A DNA stretch of 64,000 nucleotides from Caballeronia novacaledonica. GTDB lineage: Bacteria; Pseudomonadota; Gammaproteobacteria; Burkholderiales; Burkholderiaceae. Positions 39,545-47,848 of this stretch are shown in pieces. The notes under the pieces were generated by a model. The model was not told the origin of the DNA. It made no database searches and saw nothing but the letters and a program-made list of their open reading frames with translations. The stretch lies in assembly GCF_900258035.1 (NCBI RefSeq), contig NZ_OGTP01000003.1, positions 248,001 through 312,000 of the forward strand. Direction: 5' to 3'. Within the stretch, counting starts at the first letter, position 1. Each line of letters opens with the position of its first letter. Both the position numbers and the translations under genes were made by a program.

Positions 39545-41347
39545 CTACGCTGCGTCGATTTCTCCGTGCCGGAGCGCCTTGAGCAAGAATCGGGCGGGAT
39601 CGATGGCGTCGGCGAGTTCGCGTTCGATGACCCACGGTTCACCTTCGATCTGCGATGCGATCAGTTCGGCCGCGAGCGTCGCCCAGACGAGTCCGCGCGA
39701 GCCGAACGCAAACGCGCCGTAGAGACCGGACATGCGCGGAAGATCGAGCGGCCACGCGCCCGCAAGCTGACGCGCATCGCGGCGCGCGGCGCTTTCGTCG
39801 GCGAACTGGCCGATCATCGGCATGCGATCGCTCGTCACGCAGCGGAACGCGACGCGGCCCGCACGAATGTGCATCGGCGAGTGCGCGAGTTCCGGCAGCA
39901 TGCCCGCGACGCGCCCGATGTTCTCCCGATGCCCCGCTTCGCGGATGTCGCGGCCGGGATCGTCGATGTCATAGGTCGCGCCGATGAGCGCGCCGTCCGC
40001 GCCAAGCGGCACCGCGTAACCTTCGCCGACGACCGGCGCGCGCAAGGCATCCAGCGCGGACGATTCGAGCACGGTGAGCTGGCCGCGCACGCTGCGCGTC
40101 GGCGTGCCGTAGAGACCGGTGAGCCGCGCGGCGTCGTGCGCATTCGCGAGCACCATCACCGGCGCGCGCGCGATCTCGCCGCCGTTCGAATCGAACGCTG
40201 TCCAGATGCGGCCATCGTGCGCGATGCGTGTCACTTCGGTATTCATGCGCGGCGTGATCCGGGCCGCGCCGTCGGCGAGTTGCGCCGCGCAAACGGCTGC
40301 GGGCGAGATCGCACCGCCGCGCGGAAAGAACCATCCGCCGCGCGCGACATCGACGCCCGCCATGTGCGACGCATCGGCGCGCGTCATCGGCTGCACGTAC
40401 TCGGATGGATACGCGAAACGCGCGATGGCCGCGGCGAGCGCATCGGCGTCTTCGGGCGTATCGGCGATCTGAAGCAGGCCCGCGTCGCTGCGCCGCAGGT
40501 CGTGATGCGCGTCTTCGAGCGCCTGCCATCGGCGCAATGCATAGAGAAAGCCCGCGCGCGTGAGGCGTGCGGCGACGCTGTCGTCGCGCCAGACGATCGG
40601 ATGGAACACGCCCGCCGGATTGCCGGATGCATCGCGCGCGGGCAACGCGTGGCGATCGATCAGCGTGACGCGCCAGCCGCGATCGGCGAGCCGCGAACTC
40701 ACCGCGCAGCCCGCGAGTCCCGCGCCGATGACGATGGCCTCACGCGTGCTCGTCGCGCACGGCAGCGGCGGTTCGTGGCGGCGCACGCGCCAGCGCGGCG
40801 CGAAGCGCGCGACGAGCCGCGTGTCCGTCGCCGCCGGCAGACACTCGAAGCCCGACGATTCCAGCGCGCGGCGCAACGGCATCGGAAGCGGACCGGAAGC
40901 GTTCGCGCAAACTGTCGCGCCGTCGCCGGCAAAACGCGCGAGCGATTTGCACAGCTTGCGCGGATCGTCGGTCGCGTGCAGTTGAAACGCATCGGCGCGC
41001 AGCCAGAGTTTCGACAGCAGTGCTTCGGCGTCGTCGCCGATGGCGAGCGTCAGCACCACGCGTCCTTCGTCGAACTCCAGCCGATGCACGCCCGGCACGC
41101 GCATCGGCCACGCGCGCGCGAGTTCGGCCGCGAGCGGCGATGCGTCATCGGTCGAAGGCGGATCGTTCAGCGCGTTCAGCGTTGCAACGGCCACGACATG
41201 CAGCCGGTCGCAACGTGCTTCGTCGTCGCGCCAGCGCTGCCAGAGCGGGAGAAAAGCGCTGAACGTCGTATCGACGAAAGTGAAGACGCGCGTGCGCCGC
41301 CAGCGCGCGGGGAGATCGTGCGGCGTGAAAAGCAGGGATTCGGTCAT
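39545..41347 (-). CDS. mnmC: MnmC homologue with a degenerate methyltransferase half
   Basis: MnmC (600 aa) normally has an N-terminal SAM methyltransferase (MnmC1/MnmD) and a C-terminal FAD oxidoreductase (MnmC2) that finish mnm5s2U34 in tRNA. Here the C-terminal half is intact, with EAIVIGAGLAGCAVSSRL (residues 203-220) and later FAD-binding blocks. The N-terminal half lacks about 40 residues at the start, the glycine-rich ETGFGTGxNFL motif is DTTFSAFL (26-33), and the DGFAPxKNPxxW active-site segment is HATDDPRK (124-131). The oxidase may still act; methylation is doubtful. It is 16 bp after the DedA gene. Confidence 0.88.
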   Translation of the reverse strand: MTESLLFTPHDLPARWRRTRVFTFVDTTFSAFLPLWQRWRDDEARCDRLHVVAVATLNALNDPPSTDDASPLAAELARAWPMRVPGVHRLEFDEGRVVLTLAIGDDAEALLSKLWLRADAFQLHATDDPRKLCKSLARFAGDGATVCANASGPLPMPLRRALESSGFECLPAATDTRLVARFAPRWRVRRHEPPLPCATSTREAIVIGAGLAGCAVSSRLADRGWRVTLIDRHALPARDASGNPAGVFHPIVWRDDSVAARLTRAGFLYALRRWQALEDAHHDLRRSDAGLLQIADTPEDADALAAAIARFAYPSEYVQPMTRADASHMAGVDVARGGWFFPRGGAISPAAVCAAQLADGAARITPRMNTEVTRIAHDGRIWTAFDSNGGEIARAPVMVLANAHDAARLTGLYGTPTRSVRGQLTVLESSALDALRAPVVGEGYAVPLGADGALIGATYDIDDPGRDIREAGHRENIGRVAGMLPELAHSPMHIRAGRVAFRCVTSDRMPMIGQFADESAARRDARQLAGAWPLDLPRMSGLYGAFAFGSRGLVWATLAAELIASQIEGEPWVIERELADAIDPARFLLKALRHGEIDAA

Positions 41348-41363
41348 GCGACAAAGAGAGACA

Positions 41364-42386
41364 TCAAGCGGAAGACGACTTGGCGATGACCGGCGCGGCG
41401 CCGTTCACGGCGTCTTCGATCATCAGCGGCTCGAGCGCGTAGCCCGCCGCGCGCCATGCCGCGAGGCCGCCGAGCAACGGCGCGACATCGGTGAAGCCAT
41501 GCGCGACCAGGTCCTTCGCGGCGAGCGCGGCGGACACTTCGCTCGGGCAGTCGCAGTACGTCACGAGCTTGCGGTCGCGGGCGATGCCGGCGAGTTGCGA
41601 CGCGGCGTCGTCGTGCAGGAGCAGCGCGCCGGGAATGGCGAACGGGTCCATCGCGCGTCGTTCGCGGCGGCGCACGTCGATGACGAGCGGCGGCGGCTCG
41701 CCATCGAGCAACGCGCGCAGCATCGCGATATCGATGCGCGCCATGCGCAGCCGACGCAACAGCGACACGCGCTGCCACCAGCGCACGGCGAGATAGAGCG
41801 CGAGCGCGATGACCGCGAGCGCGATCACGCCGCGTCCGAAGAGGTCGAGCCAGGCGAGCATGCGATCGACGAGATCGGCGAACATCGCGCCGAACGCGAC
41901 GCCGATACCCGACCACAGCAACGCGCCGAGCGCGTCATAGAAGAGGAAGCTGCCGAAGCCGATGCCGGTCGCGCCCGCGACGGGAATGGCGAGCGTCGAC
42001 AGGCCGGGAATGAATTTCGATAACGCGAGGATGCGCACGCCGAAGCGCCCGAAGAAGTCGAGGCTGCGGTTCACGCAGGTATCGCGCGAGATCGAGACCT
42101 TGCACATGAAGGCCAGCACGCGGCTGCCGTAGCGGCGTCCGAGCCAGAACCAGAGCGTGTCGCCGAGAAGCGCGGCGATGCTCGCCGTGACGACGATCGC
42201 CGCGAGCGGCCCCCATGCAGCCGCCGGGAAGCCCGAAACGGCCCCCGAAGCGAAGCTCGCGGAGACGGTGATGGCACCCGTCAAAACCAATGTGGGCAAG
42301 GCTGGGAGCGGCAAACCGAGGCATTCGAGCAGAACGTTGGCAAAAACCAACGGCAGGCCGTATTCGATGATCAGCTCGCGTAGCAT
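41364..42386 (-). CDS. DedA-family membrane protein fused to a rhodanese domain
   Basis: Two-domain protein (340 aa). Residues 1 to about 200 form a DedA/SNARE-associated (VTT) membrane domain (ECLGLPLPALPTL, GDTLWFWLGRRYGSRVLAFMCK, KFIPGLSTLAIPVAGATG); DedA proteins move polyprenyl or other lipid carriers across the membrane. The C-terminal 110 residues form a cytoplasmic rhodanese domain (LVIDVRRRERRAMDPFAIPGA) with the active Cys in TYCDCPSEVS. The ATG at 42386 is chosen; a TTG 27 bases upstream is an alternative. Linked to mnmC. Confidence 0.9.
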   Translation of the reverse strand: MLRELIIEYGLPLVFANVLLECLGLPLPALPTLVLTGAITVSASFASGAVSGFPAAAWGPLAAIVVTASIAALLGDTLWFWLGRRYGSRVLAFMCKVSISRDTCVNRSLDFFGRFGVRILALSKFIPGLSTLAIPVAGATGIGFGSFLFYDALGALLWSGIGVAFGAMFADLVDRMLAWLDLFGRGVIALAVIALALYLAVRWWQRVSLLRRLRMARIDIAMLRALLDGEPPPLVIDVRRRERRAMDPFAIPGALLLHDDAASQLAGIARDRKLVTYCDCPSEVSAALAAKDLVAHGFTDVAPLLGGLAAWRAAGYALEPLMIEDAVNGAAPVIAKSSSA

Positions 42387-42438
42387 GGATCGGACCCAGT
42401 TGTTCTGCGCCAAAAAAACCGCCGGGAGCCCAAAAAAT

Positions 42439-42465
42439 ATAAGGGTAAATCTTTGAAACCCTTAT
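42439..42465. promoter_or_regulatory. perfect inverted repeat between dedA and hup
   Basis: ATAAGGGT-N11-ACCCTTAT. It is 53 bp upstream of the dedA start in the 297-bp divergent gap with hup. Size and symmetry fit a dimeric regulator operator. The protein is unknown. Confidence 0.45.
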
Positions 42466-42606
42466 CCTGATTGGGTTTGCGCTGCGCTATCATACCAAGC
42501 GCCGCGTATAGAGGCGGCGTGAAGGCGACGAAGTGAAGCAATGCCGGTGAGATGGCGCGTGAGAACGCCGATTCGTCGGGCAGGCACGCCAGAAGGCCGC
42601 CCCTAC

Positions 42607-42634
42607 TCGACTGCACGGCTTGCGCACGTATAAT
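42607..42634 (+). promoter_or_regulatory. sigma70 promoter of hup
   Basis: -35 TCGACT (42607-42612), 16 bases, -10 TATAAT (42629-42634, perfect). The transcript would start near 42641, about 43 bases before the HU start codon, which has AAAGGAA upstream. Confidence 0.65.
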
Positions 42635-42683
42635 CGGCGCGTTCGCGCTGTTCGTGTCAACCTAAACTGATAAAGGAACCTTA

Positions 42684-42962
42684 ATGAACAAACAGGAATT
42701 GATCGACGCCGTAGCCGCTCAGACCGGCGCCAGCAAGGCTCAAACCGGCGAAACGCTGGACACGTTGCTCGAAGTGATCAAGAAGGCTGTCTCGAAAGGT
42801 GACGCAGTGCAGTTGATCGGCTTCGGCAGCTTCGGCTCGGGAAAGCGCGCAGCGCGCACCGGCCGCAATCCGAAAACCGGCGAGTCCATCAAGATTCCGG
42901 CCGCAAAGACGGTCAAGTTTACGGCTGGCAAGGCATTCAAGGACGCAGTGAACAAGCGGTAA
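42684..42962 (+). CDS. hup: nucleoid protein HU
   Basis: HU-family DNA-bending protein (92 aa). N-terminal [21 protein letters not shown], the beta-arm signature [21 protein letters not shown] and C-terminal [14 protein letters not shown] are all canonical. HU assists DnaA at origins, so its position 3 kb from the candidate origin is notable. Monocistronic with its own promoter and terminator. Confidence 0.97.
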   Translation: MNKQELIDAVAAQTGASKAQTGETLDTLLEVIKKAVSKGDAVQLIGFGSFGSGKRAARTGRNPKTGESIKIPAAKTVKFTAGKAFKDAVNKR

Positions 42963-43007
42963 GCTTCTTGCCGATTGTGCGGCTACTCGAAGTAGCCAGT
43001 AATGCAT

Positions 43008-43032
43008 AACCCGCCTTTGGCGGGTTTTTTTT
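43008..43032 (+). terminator. intrinsic terminator of hup
   Basis: AACCCGCC-TTT-GGCGGGTT followed by TTTTTT, 46 bp after the hup stop and between convergent hup and the CobW-type gene. Confidence 0.9.
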
Positions 43033-43056
43033 CGGCCGCGTTTCGTCTGCCGGCCT

Positions 43057-44325
43057 TCAATGCTGATGATCCTCGCAATCGCAATCGGAACCATGGTCGT
43101 GGTCGTGATCATGATCGTGTTCGTCGATTTCCCACGCGGGGAACGGATCGGCGAAACGTTGCCAGCCATCGGGGCCGAGTGCCCATTCGTCGTCGGTTAG
43201 AAGGCATGCGTCGAACTTCGTCTGCCATGCGCCGCGATCGAGATCCTCGCCGATCAGCACCAGTTCCTGCCGGCGATCGCCGATGCTGTTGTCATCCGGA
43301 TCGCCATACCATTCCGCGACGATCTCCGCTTCGAGCTCGGGGTCGTCGGTCGGCCATTCGCTGCGATCCTGCGCGGCCCACCACAGCCCCGCCGGACCAT
43401 GCCGGACCGTGCCGCCCGCCTGCGACAGCGAGCCGCCGACATCGCTGCGCGTCGCGAGCCAGAAGAAGCCCTTCGCGCGCAACACGCCGGGCCATTCCTG
43501 ATGCAGCAGATTCCAGAGGCGTTCCGGATGAAACGGACGGCGCGCGCGATACACGAAATGGCCGACGCCGGAGGCATCGGCTTCGTCGTTTTCCGCATGC
43601 TCGCCGTTGAGAATCGCGAGCCAGGCGGGCGCGCTCGCGGTTGCATCGAAGTCGAAGCGGCCGGTGTCGAGCACGTCGCCGGGACGCACATCGCCAGATT
43701 GCGCCCGCACTTGCAGCGCGCGCGGATTGAGACCGTGCAGGATTCGCGCGATCCTTTCGACGTCGCCGGCGCTGGCGAGATCGATCTTGTCGATGACGAC
43801 GACATCGCAGAATTCGATCTGCTCGACGAGCGTTTCGACGACCGTTTTATCGTCTTCATCTTCGTCTTCGTCGCCTTCTTGCGAGAGTCCGCGCTCGGCG
43901 AGCGAATCCGAAGACGCGTAGTCGCGCAGGAAGCTCGCGGCATCGATCACGGTGACGAACGTGTCGAGATGCGCGCGGCCCGCGAGCGTCGCGTCGTCGT
44001 CGTCGCCGAACGCGAGATGCTCGGCGATCGTCATCGGATGAGCGACGCCCGGCGTTTCAACGACGATCGCATCGAAGCGCTGCTGCTCCGCGATCCACGC
44101 GATCGCGCTTTCGAGCGCTTCCATCGAGCGGTCGCCGAGCGTCAGCACGAGGCAGCCGTTGGGCAGTTCGGTGGTCTCGCGATCCGCGCCGGACGCAGCC
44201 TTGGCGCATGTCACGGCGCCGATGCGTATTCCTTCGGCGTTGGCGAGCAAGGCATCGACGAGTGTGGTCTTACCCGCGCCGGTGAATCCCGAAAGCACGG
44301 TAATGGGCAATGGCGTCTGATTCAT
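43057..44325 (-). CDS. CobW/COG0523-family GTPase without the CxCC motif
   Basis: G3E-family GTPase (422 aa) of the COG0523 group of metal chaperones and insertases. Walker A GFTGAGKTT (residues 13-21), VIDKIDLAS guanine-specificity region and the C-terminal CobW_C domain are clear. The usual zinc-binding GCxCC in switch I reads GCLVL (57-61), so only one of three cysteines remains. An acidic insert (EGDEDEDEDD) lies near residue 150, and the C-terminal tail is His/Asp/Cys-rich (HDHDHDHDH, CDCEDHQH), which may bind metal instead. Convergent with hup. Confidence 0.9.
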   Translation of the reverse strand: MNQTPLPITVLSGFTGAGKTTLVDALLANAEGIRIGAVTCAKAASGADRETTELPNGCLVLTLGDRSMEALESAIAWIAEQQRFDAIVVETPGVAHPMTIAEHLAFGDDDDATLAGRAHLDTFVTVIDAASFLRDYASSDSLAERGLSQEGDEDEDEDDKTVVETLVEQIEFCDVVVIDKIDLASAGDVERIARILHGLNPRALQVRAQSGDVRPGDVLDTGRFDFDATASAPAWLAILNGEHAENDEADASGVGHFVYRARRPFHPERLWNLLHQEWPGVLRAKGFFWLATRSDVGGSLSQAGGTVRHGPAGLWWAAQDRSEWPTDDPELEAEIVAEWYGDPDDNSIGDRRQELVLIGEDLDRGAWQTKFDACLLTDDEWALGPDGWQRFADPFPAWEIDEHDHDHDHDHGSDCDCEDHQH

Positions 44326-44432
44326 CGCAGTGGAGCGTGACGGGGAAGGGAGCGCGCGTTGCCGTTCGGCCGCGCAGGCGATCGAATAGGGGATTTTGCA
44401 TCAAATGCGCACCGGACGCGGCGCGCCGAAGA

Positions 44433-44876
44433 TCAGCGCGTGGCCTGGAGCAGCTTCCAGCGGCGCAGGATCTCGATGATCTGCGACGAATACTTGTCGC
44501 GCAGCGCGGGTGTTTCGGAATGGTAAGCACCGACCGCCTGCCACGAATTGCCATACTTGTTCATTTTCTGGCGCAGATGCCACGCGGCGACATACACGCT
44601 CTTGCATGGCTCCATCAGCGTGCCGCTGGAAATGCCGTACTGGGCGAGCGTGTTCAGATGGATGGAGTTGATCTGCATCAGCCCATAGTCGGTCGAGCCG
44701 TTGGCGTTCTTGTTGATGGCGTCGGGCTTGTTGTGCGATTCCTGCCATGCGATTGCGCGCAGGATGAGCGGATTGACCTTCTGGTACTTCGCTGCTTCGT
44801 CGAAGCAGTCTGCGTGTGCCGAGGCAGCCGCCGTGAGCGGCACGCATAGCGCAAGTAGTCGCAGTGTTCTCTTCAT
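44433..44876 (-). CDS. small lytic transglycosylase (SLT family)
   Basis: Exported lytic transglycosylase-like protein (147 aa) that cleaves peptidoglycan. A signal peptide (MKRTLRLLALCVPLTAAASA) ends near AHA (20-22). The catalytic Glu46 is in AIAWQESHNKP and the family GLMQINS motif follows. Two cysteines (Cys24 and the Cys in MEPCKS) may form a disulfide, as in the IpgF/VirB1 subgroup tied to secretion systems. It lies 0.6 kb from the divergent gsp cluster and 107 bp upstream of the CobW-type gene. Confidence 0.9.
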   Translation of the reverse strand: MKRTLRLLALCVPLTAAASAHADCFDEAAKYQKVNPLILRAIAWQESHNKPDAINKNANGSTDYGLMQINSIHLNTLAQYGISSGTLMEPCKSVYVAAWHLRQKMNKYGNSWQAVGAYHSETPALRDKYSSQIIEILRRWKLLQATR

Positions 44877-45451
44877 CTTCGTTCAACTCCATCCGCCCAC
44901 GCGGAACGTCATGCCGCCGTTGCGGCGCCTTGGCGCCAACGCCAACAAAGCAACGCCCGCGGCCGGACTGCATGGGGAAAACCCGCCCATTTCACGACCG
45001 CCCGGAATGCGGAACCGACCGTATCATACCGGCTGACGATTCAGACCATAAGTTGGCTATCAGACATACGCCCCGTTGACCGCCGGAAAGCCGCATGCAC
45101 GCGACTTCGCCCGATCGCCGCCAGGACGTGTTCTAAATGTATGAATAATAAGACTTCTAGACGGGGTACAATTCGGCTCCCGCGTGCATCGGCCGACCTT
45201 TGGAATCGCTCCAAGTACGGTCTATCGGCAAGTTATTCGAAAGCTTGAGAGCGCTGGACGGTAACGAAAATGCAGCCGATCCGGAACGATTTGGCACAAT
45301 TTCGTTACATTAAGCTGTTATCGTCGCATTTTTTGAAATGATCGCGAGAGGCCGGAACCATTCCGTCCCACCCGCGATTGGCAGCGCTCCCGGCTGAGGA
45401 GCGGTGCTGCCTTAGCCGGCTCCCCAGAGACCCGGCTCTGACATCACATTC
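44877..45451. other. 575-bp interval upstream of the gsp cluster
   Basis: No gene seen. It must hold the divergent promoters of the transglycosylase gene and gspD. A possible -10 TACAAT on the plus strand is at 45167-45172, but without a clear -35. An AT-rich stretch lies around 45280-45345. The long leader before gspD (about 280 bases if TACAAT is used) leaves room for regulation. Confidence 0.4.
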
Positions 45452-45466
45452 ATGAGAAGACAACCT

Positions 45467-47848
45467 ATGGCACTGCGTCGTATCGCGACGGCACTGCTGG
45501 CGGCGGGACTTATCGTCGCGCAAGCCGCGCACGCGCAAGTGACGTTGAATTTCGTCAATGCGGACATCGACCAGGTCGCGAAAGCGATCGGCGCCGCTAC
45601 CGGCAAAACGATCATCGTCGATCCCCGCGTGAAGGGGCAACTCAACCTGGTTTCTGAAAATTCGGTTCCGGAAGATCAGGCGCTGAAGACGCTCCAGTCG
45701 TCGCTGCGCATGCAGGGCTTTGCGCTCGTGCAGGATCACGGCGTCCTGAAAGTCGTGCCCGAAGCCGACGCCAAGCTGCAGGGCGTGCCCACGTATGTCG
45801 GCAATGCGCCGGCCGCGCGCGGCGATCAGGTGATCACGCAGGTCTTTCAGTTGCGTAACGAATCGGCGAACAATCTTTTGCCGGTGCTGCGCCCGCTGAT
45901 CTCGCCGAACAACACGATCGCTGCCTATCCGGCGAACAACACGCTCGTCGTCACCGATTACGCCGACAACGTGCGCCGCATCGCGGGCATCATCGCGGGC
46001 GTCGATACGGCGGCGGGCCGCTCCGTCGACGTCCTCACGCTGAAGAACGCGAACGCCATCGACGTCGCCGAGCAGATGAACAAGCTGCTCGATCCCGGCG
46101 CGATCGGCAGCACCGACGCCACGCTCAAAGTCACCGTCACGCCCGACGCGCGCACCAACTCGCTGATGTTCCGCGCGTCCAGCAGCGCGCGCCTCGCCGC
46201 GGCGAAGCAACTGGCGCAGAAGCTCGATTCGCCGACGTCGCAGCCGGGCAACATGCACGTCGTGGCGCTGCGCAACGCCGACGCGACGCGCCTCGCCAAG
46301 ACGCTGCGCGCGATGCTCGGCAAGGGCAACGGCAATTCGGACAACACGAGTTCCAGCTCGAACTCGAATTCGTTCGGCCAGAGCGGCAACGGCCTCGGCA
46401 GTTCGTCGATGTCCACCGGCACGTCCGGCACGCCGCCGCTGCCTTCCGGCCTCGGCGGCAGCTCGGGCAGCAGCAACAATCCGATGTCGGGCGGCACCGG
46501 CAACCGCGACTCCGGCTTCTCGTCGAACAAGGACAGCGATTCCGGCAACGACCAGGGCGGCGGCATGATCCAGGCCGATTCCGCGACGAACTCGCTGATC
46601 ATCACCGCGGCGGACCCGGTCTACCGGAACTTGCGCGCCGTGATCGACCAGCTCGACGCGCGCCGCGCGCAGGTCTACATCGAGGCGCTGATCGTCGAAC
46701 TTTCCGCGACTTCGGGCGCGAACCTCGGCATTCAGTGGCAGGGTGCGCTGCTTTCCAATAGCGGCAACAACGCGCTCTACGGCAGTACGAGCTTCGGTTC
46801 GGGCAACACGAACATCGTCGATCTGACCTTGCAGGGCAACGCGATCGCGCAGAATCCGTCGGCGCTCACATCGGCGACGGGCCTGCTCGCGCAGGGCGTG
46901 AACATCGGGCTGCTGCACCGCTTCGGCAACCTGTTCGGACTGGGCGGCCTGCTGCAGGCACTGTCGACGTCGGCGGATGCGAACATCCTCTCGACGCCTA
47001 ACCTCATCACGCTCGACAACGAGGAAGCGAAGATCGTCGTCGGCCAGAACGTGCCGGTCGTGACGGGTTCGTACGCAACGCCGACCGCGAACGCCGCGAC
47101 ATCGGTCACCGCGTTCAACACGTTCGACCGCCGCGACGTCGGCGTGACGCTGCACGTGAAGCCGCAGATCACCGACGGCGGCGTGCTCAAGATGCAGATC
47201 TATCAGGAAGATTCGAGCGTCGATACCACCACGAAGAACGATCCGGGCGGCGTGACGATCAACACGCGCTCGGTGCAGTCGACCATCCTCGCGGATGACG
47301 GCGAGATCGTCGTGCTCGGCGGCCTGATGCAGGATCAGTACAACAACAACAACAGCAAGATTCCGCTGCTCGGCGACATTCCGTTCATCGGCAGCCTGTT
47401 CAGAAGCGAAAGCAAGACGCGCACGAAGACCAACCTCATGGTGTTCCTGCGCCCGGTGATCGTGCGCGATCAGGCAACTTCCACGCAGATCGCGAACACG
47501 CGCTACGACTATTTGCGTCAGCAGCAATACGGCTCGACGACGGACAACCGTCTCATCAAGGACCAGAATGTGCCGGTGATGCCGCCGAAGCCGCTCGGTC
47601 CGAGCGAGGGCGGCGGCGCGCCGGCGCAGAATCTGCTGGACTGGAGCAACACGACGCGCGGCCCCGGCCCGAGCACGACGCTGCCGCAGAATCCCGATTC
47701 GGGTCTCGCGCCGCAGCCGACGCCGCCGTCGCAGGGCAGCTATCCGCTTCCCGCGAACGGCGCGACCAACGCGATGCCGGGCAACGCGGCGACCAATACC
47801 CTGCCGGGTAACGCCGCGACGAACGGTCAACAGGGAGTACGGCCGTGA
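45467..47848 (+). CDS. gspD: type II secretion outer-membrane secretin GspD
   Basis: Secretin (793 aa) that forms the outer-membrane channel of the type II secretion system. Signal peptide MALRRIATALLAAGLIVAQA ends near AHA; N0-N3 domains follow (VTLNFVNADIDQVAKAIG), then the secretin core (VPVVTGSY, LLGDIPFIGSLFRSES). A Ser/Gly/Asn-rich insert lies in N3 (about residues 285-365), and the C-terminal S domain ends in a short GNAATN repeat. The Met at 45467 has GAGAAG upstream; an ATG 15 bases earlier has none. First gene of gspDEFC. Confidence 0.95.
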   Translation: MALRRIATALLAAGLIVAQAAHAQVTLNFVNADIDQVAKAIGAATGKTIIVDPRVKGQLNLVSENSVPEDQALKTLQSSLRMQGFALVQDHGVLKVVPEADAKLQGVPTYVGNAPAARGDQVITQVFQLRNESANNLLPVLRPLISPNNTIAAYPANNTLVVTDYADNVRRIAGIIAGVDTAAGRSVDVLTLKNANAIDVAEQMNKLLDPGAIGSTDATLKVTVTPDARTNSLMFRASSSARLAAAKQLAQKLDSPTSQPGNMHVVALRNADATRLAKTLRAMLGKGNGNSDNTSSSSNSNSFGQSGNGLGSSSMSTGTSGTPPLPSGLGGSSGSSNNPMSGGTGNRDSGFSSNKDSDSGNDQGGGMIQADSATNSLIITAADPVYRNLRAVIDQLDARRAQVYIEALIVELSATSGANLGIQWQGALLSNSGNNALYGSTSFGSGNTNIVDLTLQGNAIAQNPSALTSATGLLAQGVNIGLLHRFGNLFGLGGLLQALSTSADANILSTPNLITLDNEEAKIVVGQNVPVVTGSYATPTANAATSVTAFNTFDRRDVGVTLHVKPQITDGGVLKMQIYQEDSSVDTTTKNDPGGVTINTRSVQSTILADDGEIVVLGGLMQDQYNNNNSKIPLLGDIPFIGSLFRSESKTRTKTNLMVFLRPVIVRDQATSTQIANTRYDYLRQQQYGSTTDNRLIKDQNVPVMPPKPLGPSEGGGAPAQNLLDWSNTTRGPGPSTTLPQNPDSGLAPQPTPPSQGSYPLPANGATNAMPGNAATNTLPGNAATNGQQGVRP

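Noticed and set aside
43002..43610. Plus-strand frame starting in the hup terminator
   Set aside because: It reads through the terminator hairpin and lies antisense to the CobW-type gene.
45305..47830. 841-codon minus-strand frame opposite gspD
   Set aside because: Arg-rich antisense shadow of a clear secretin gene, caused by GC-rich codon positions.
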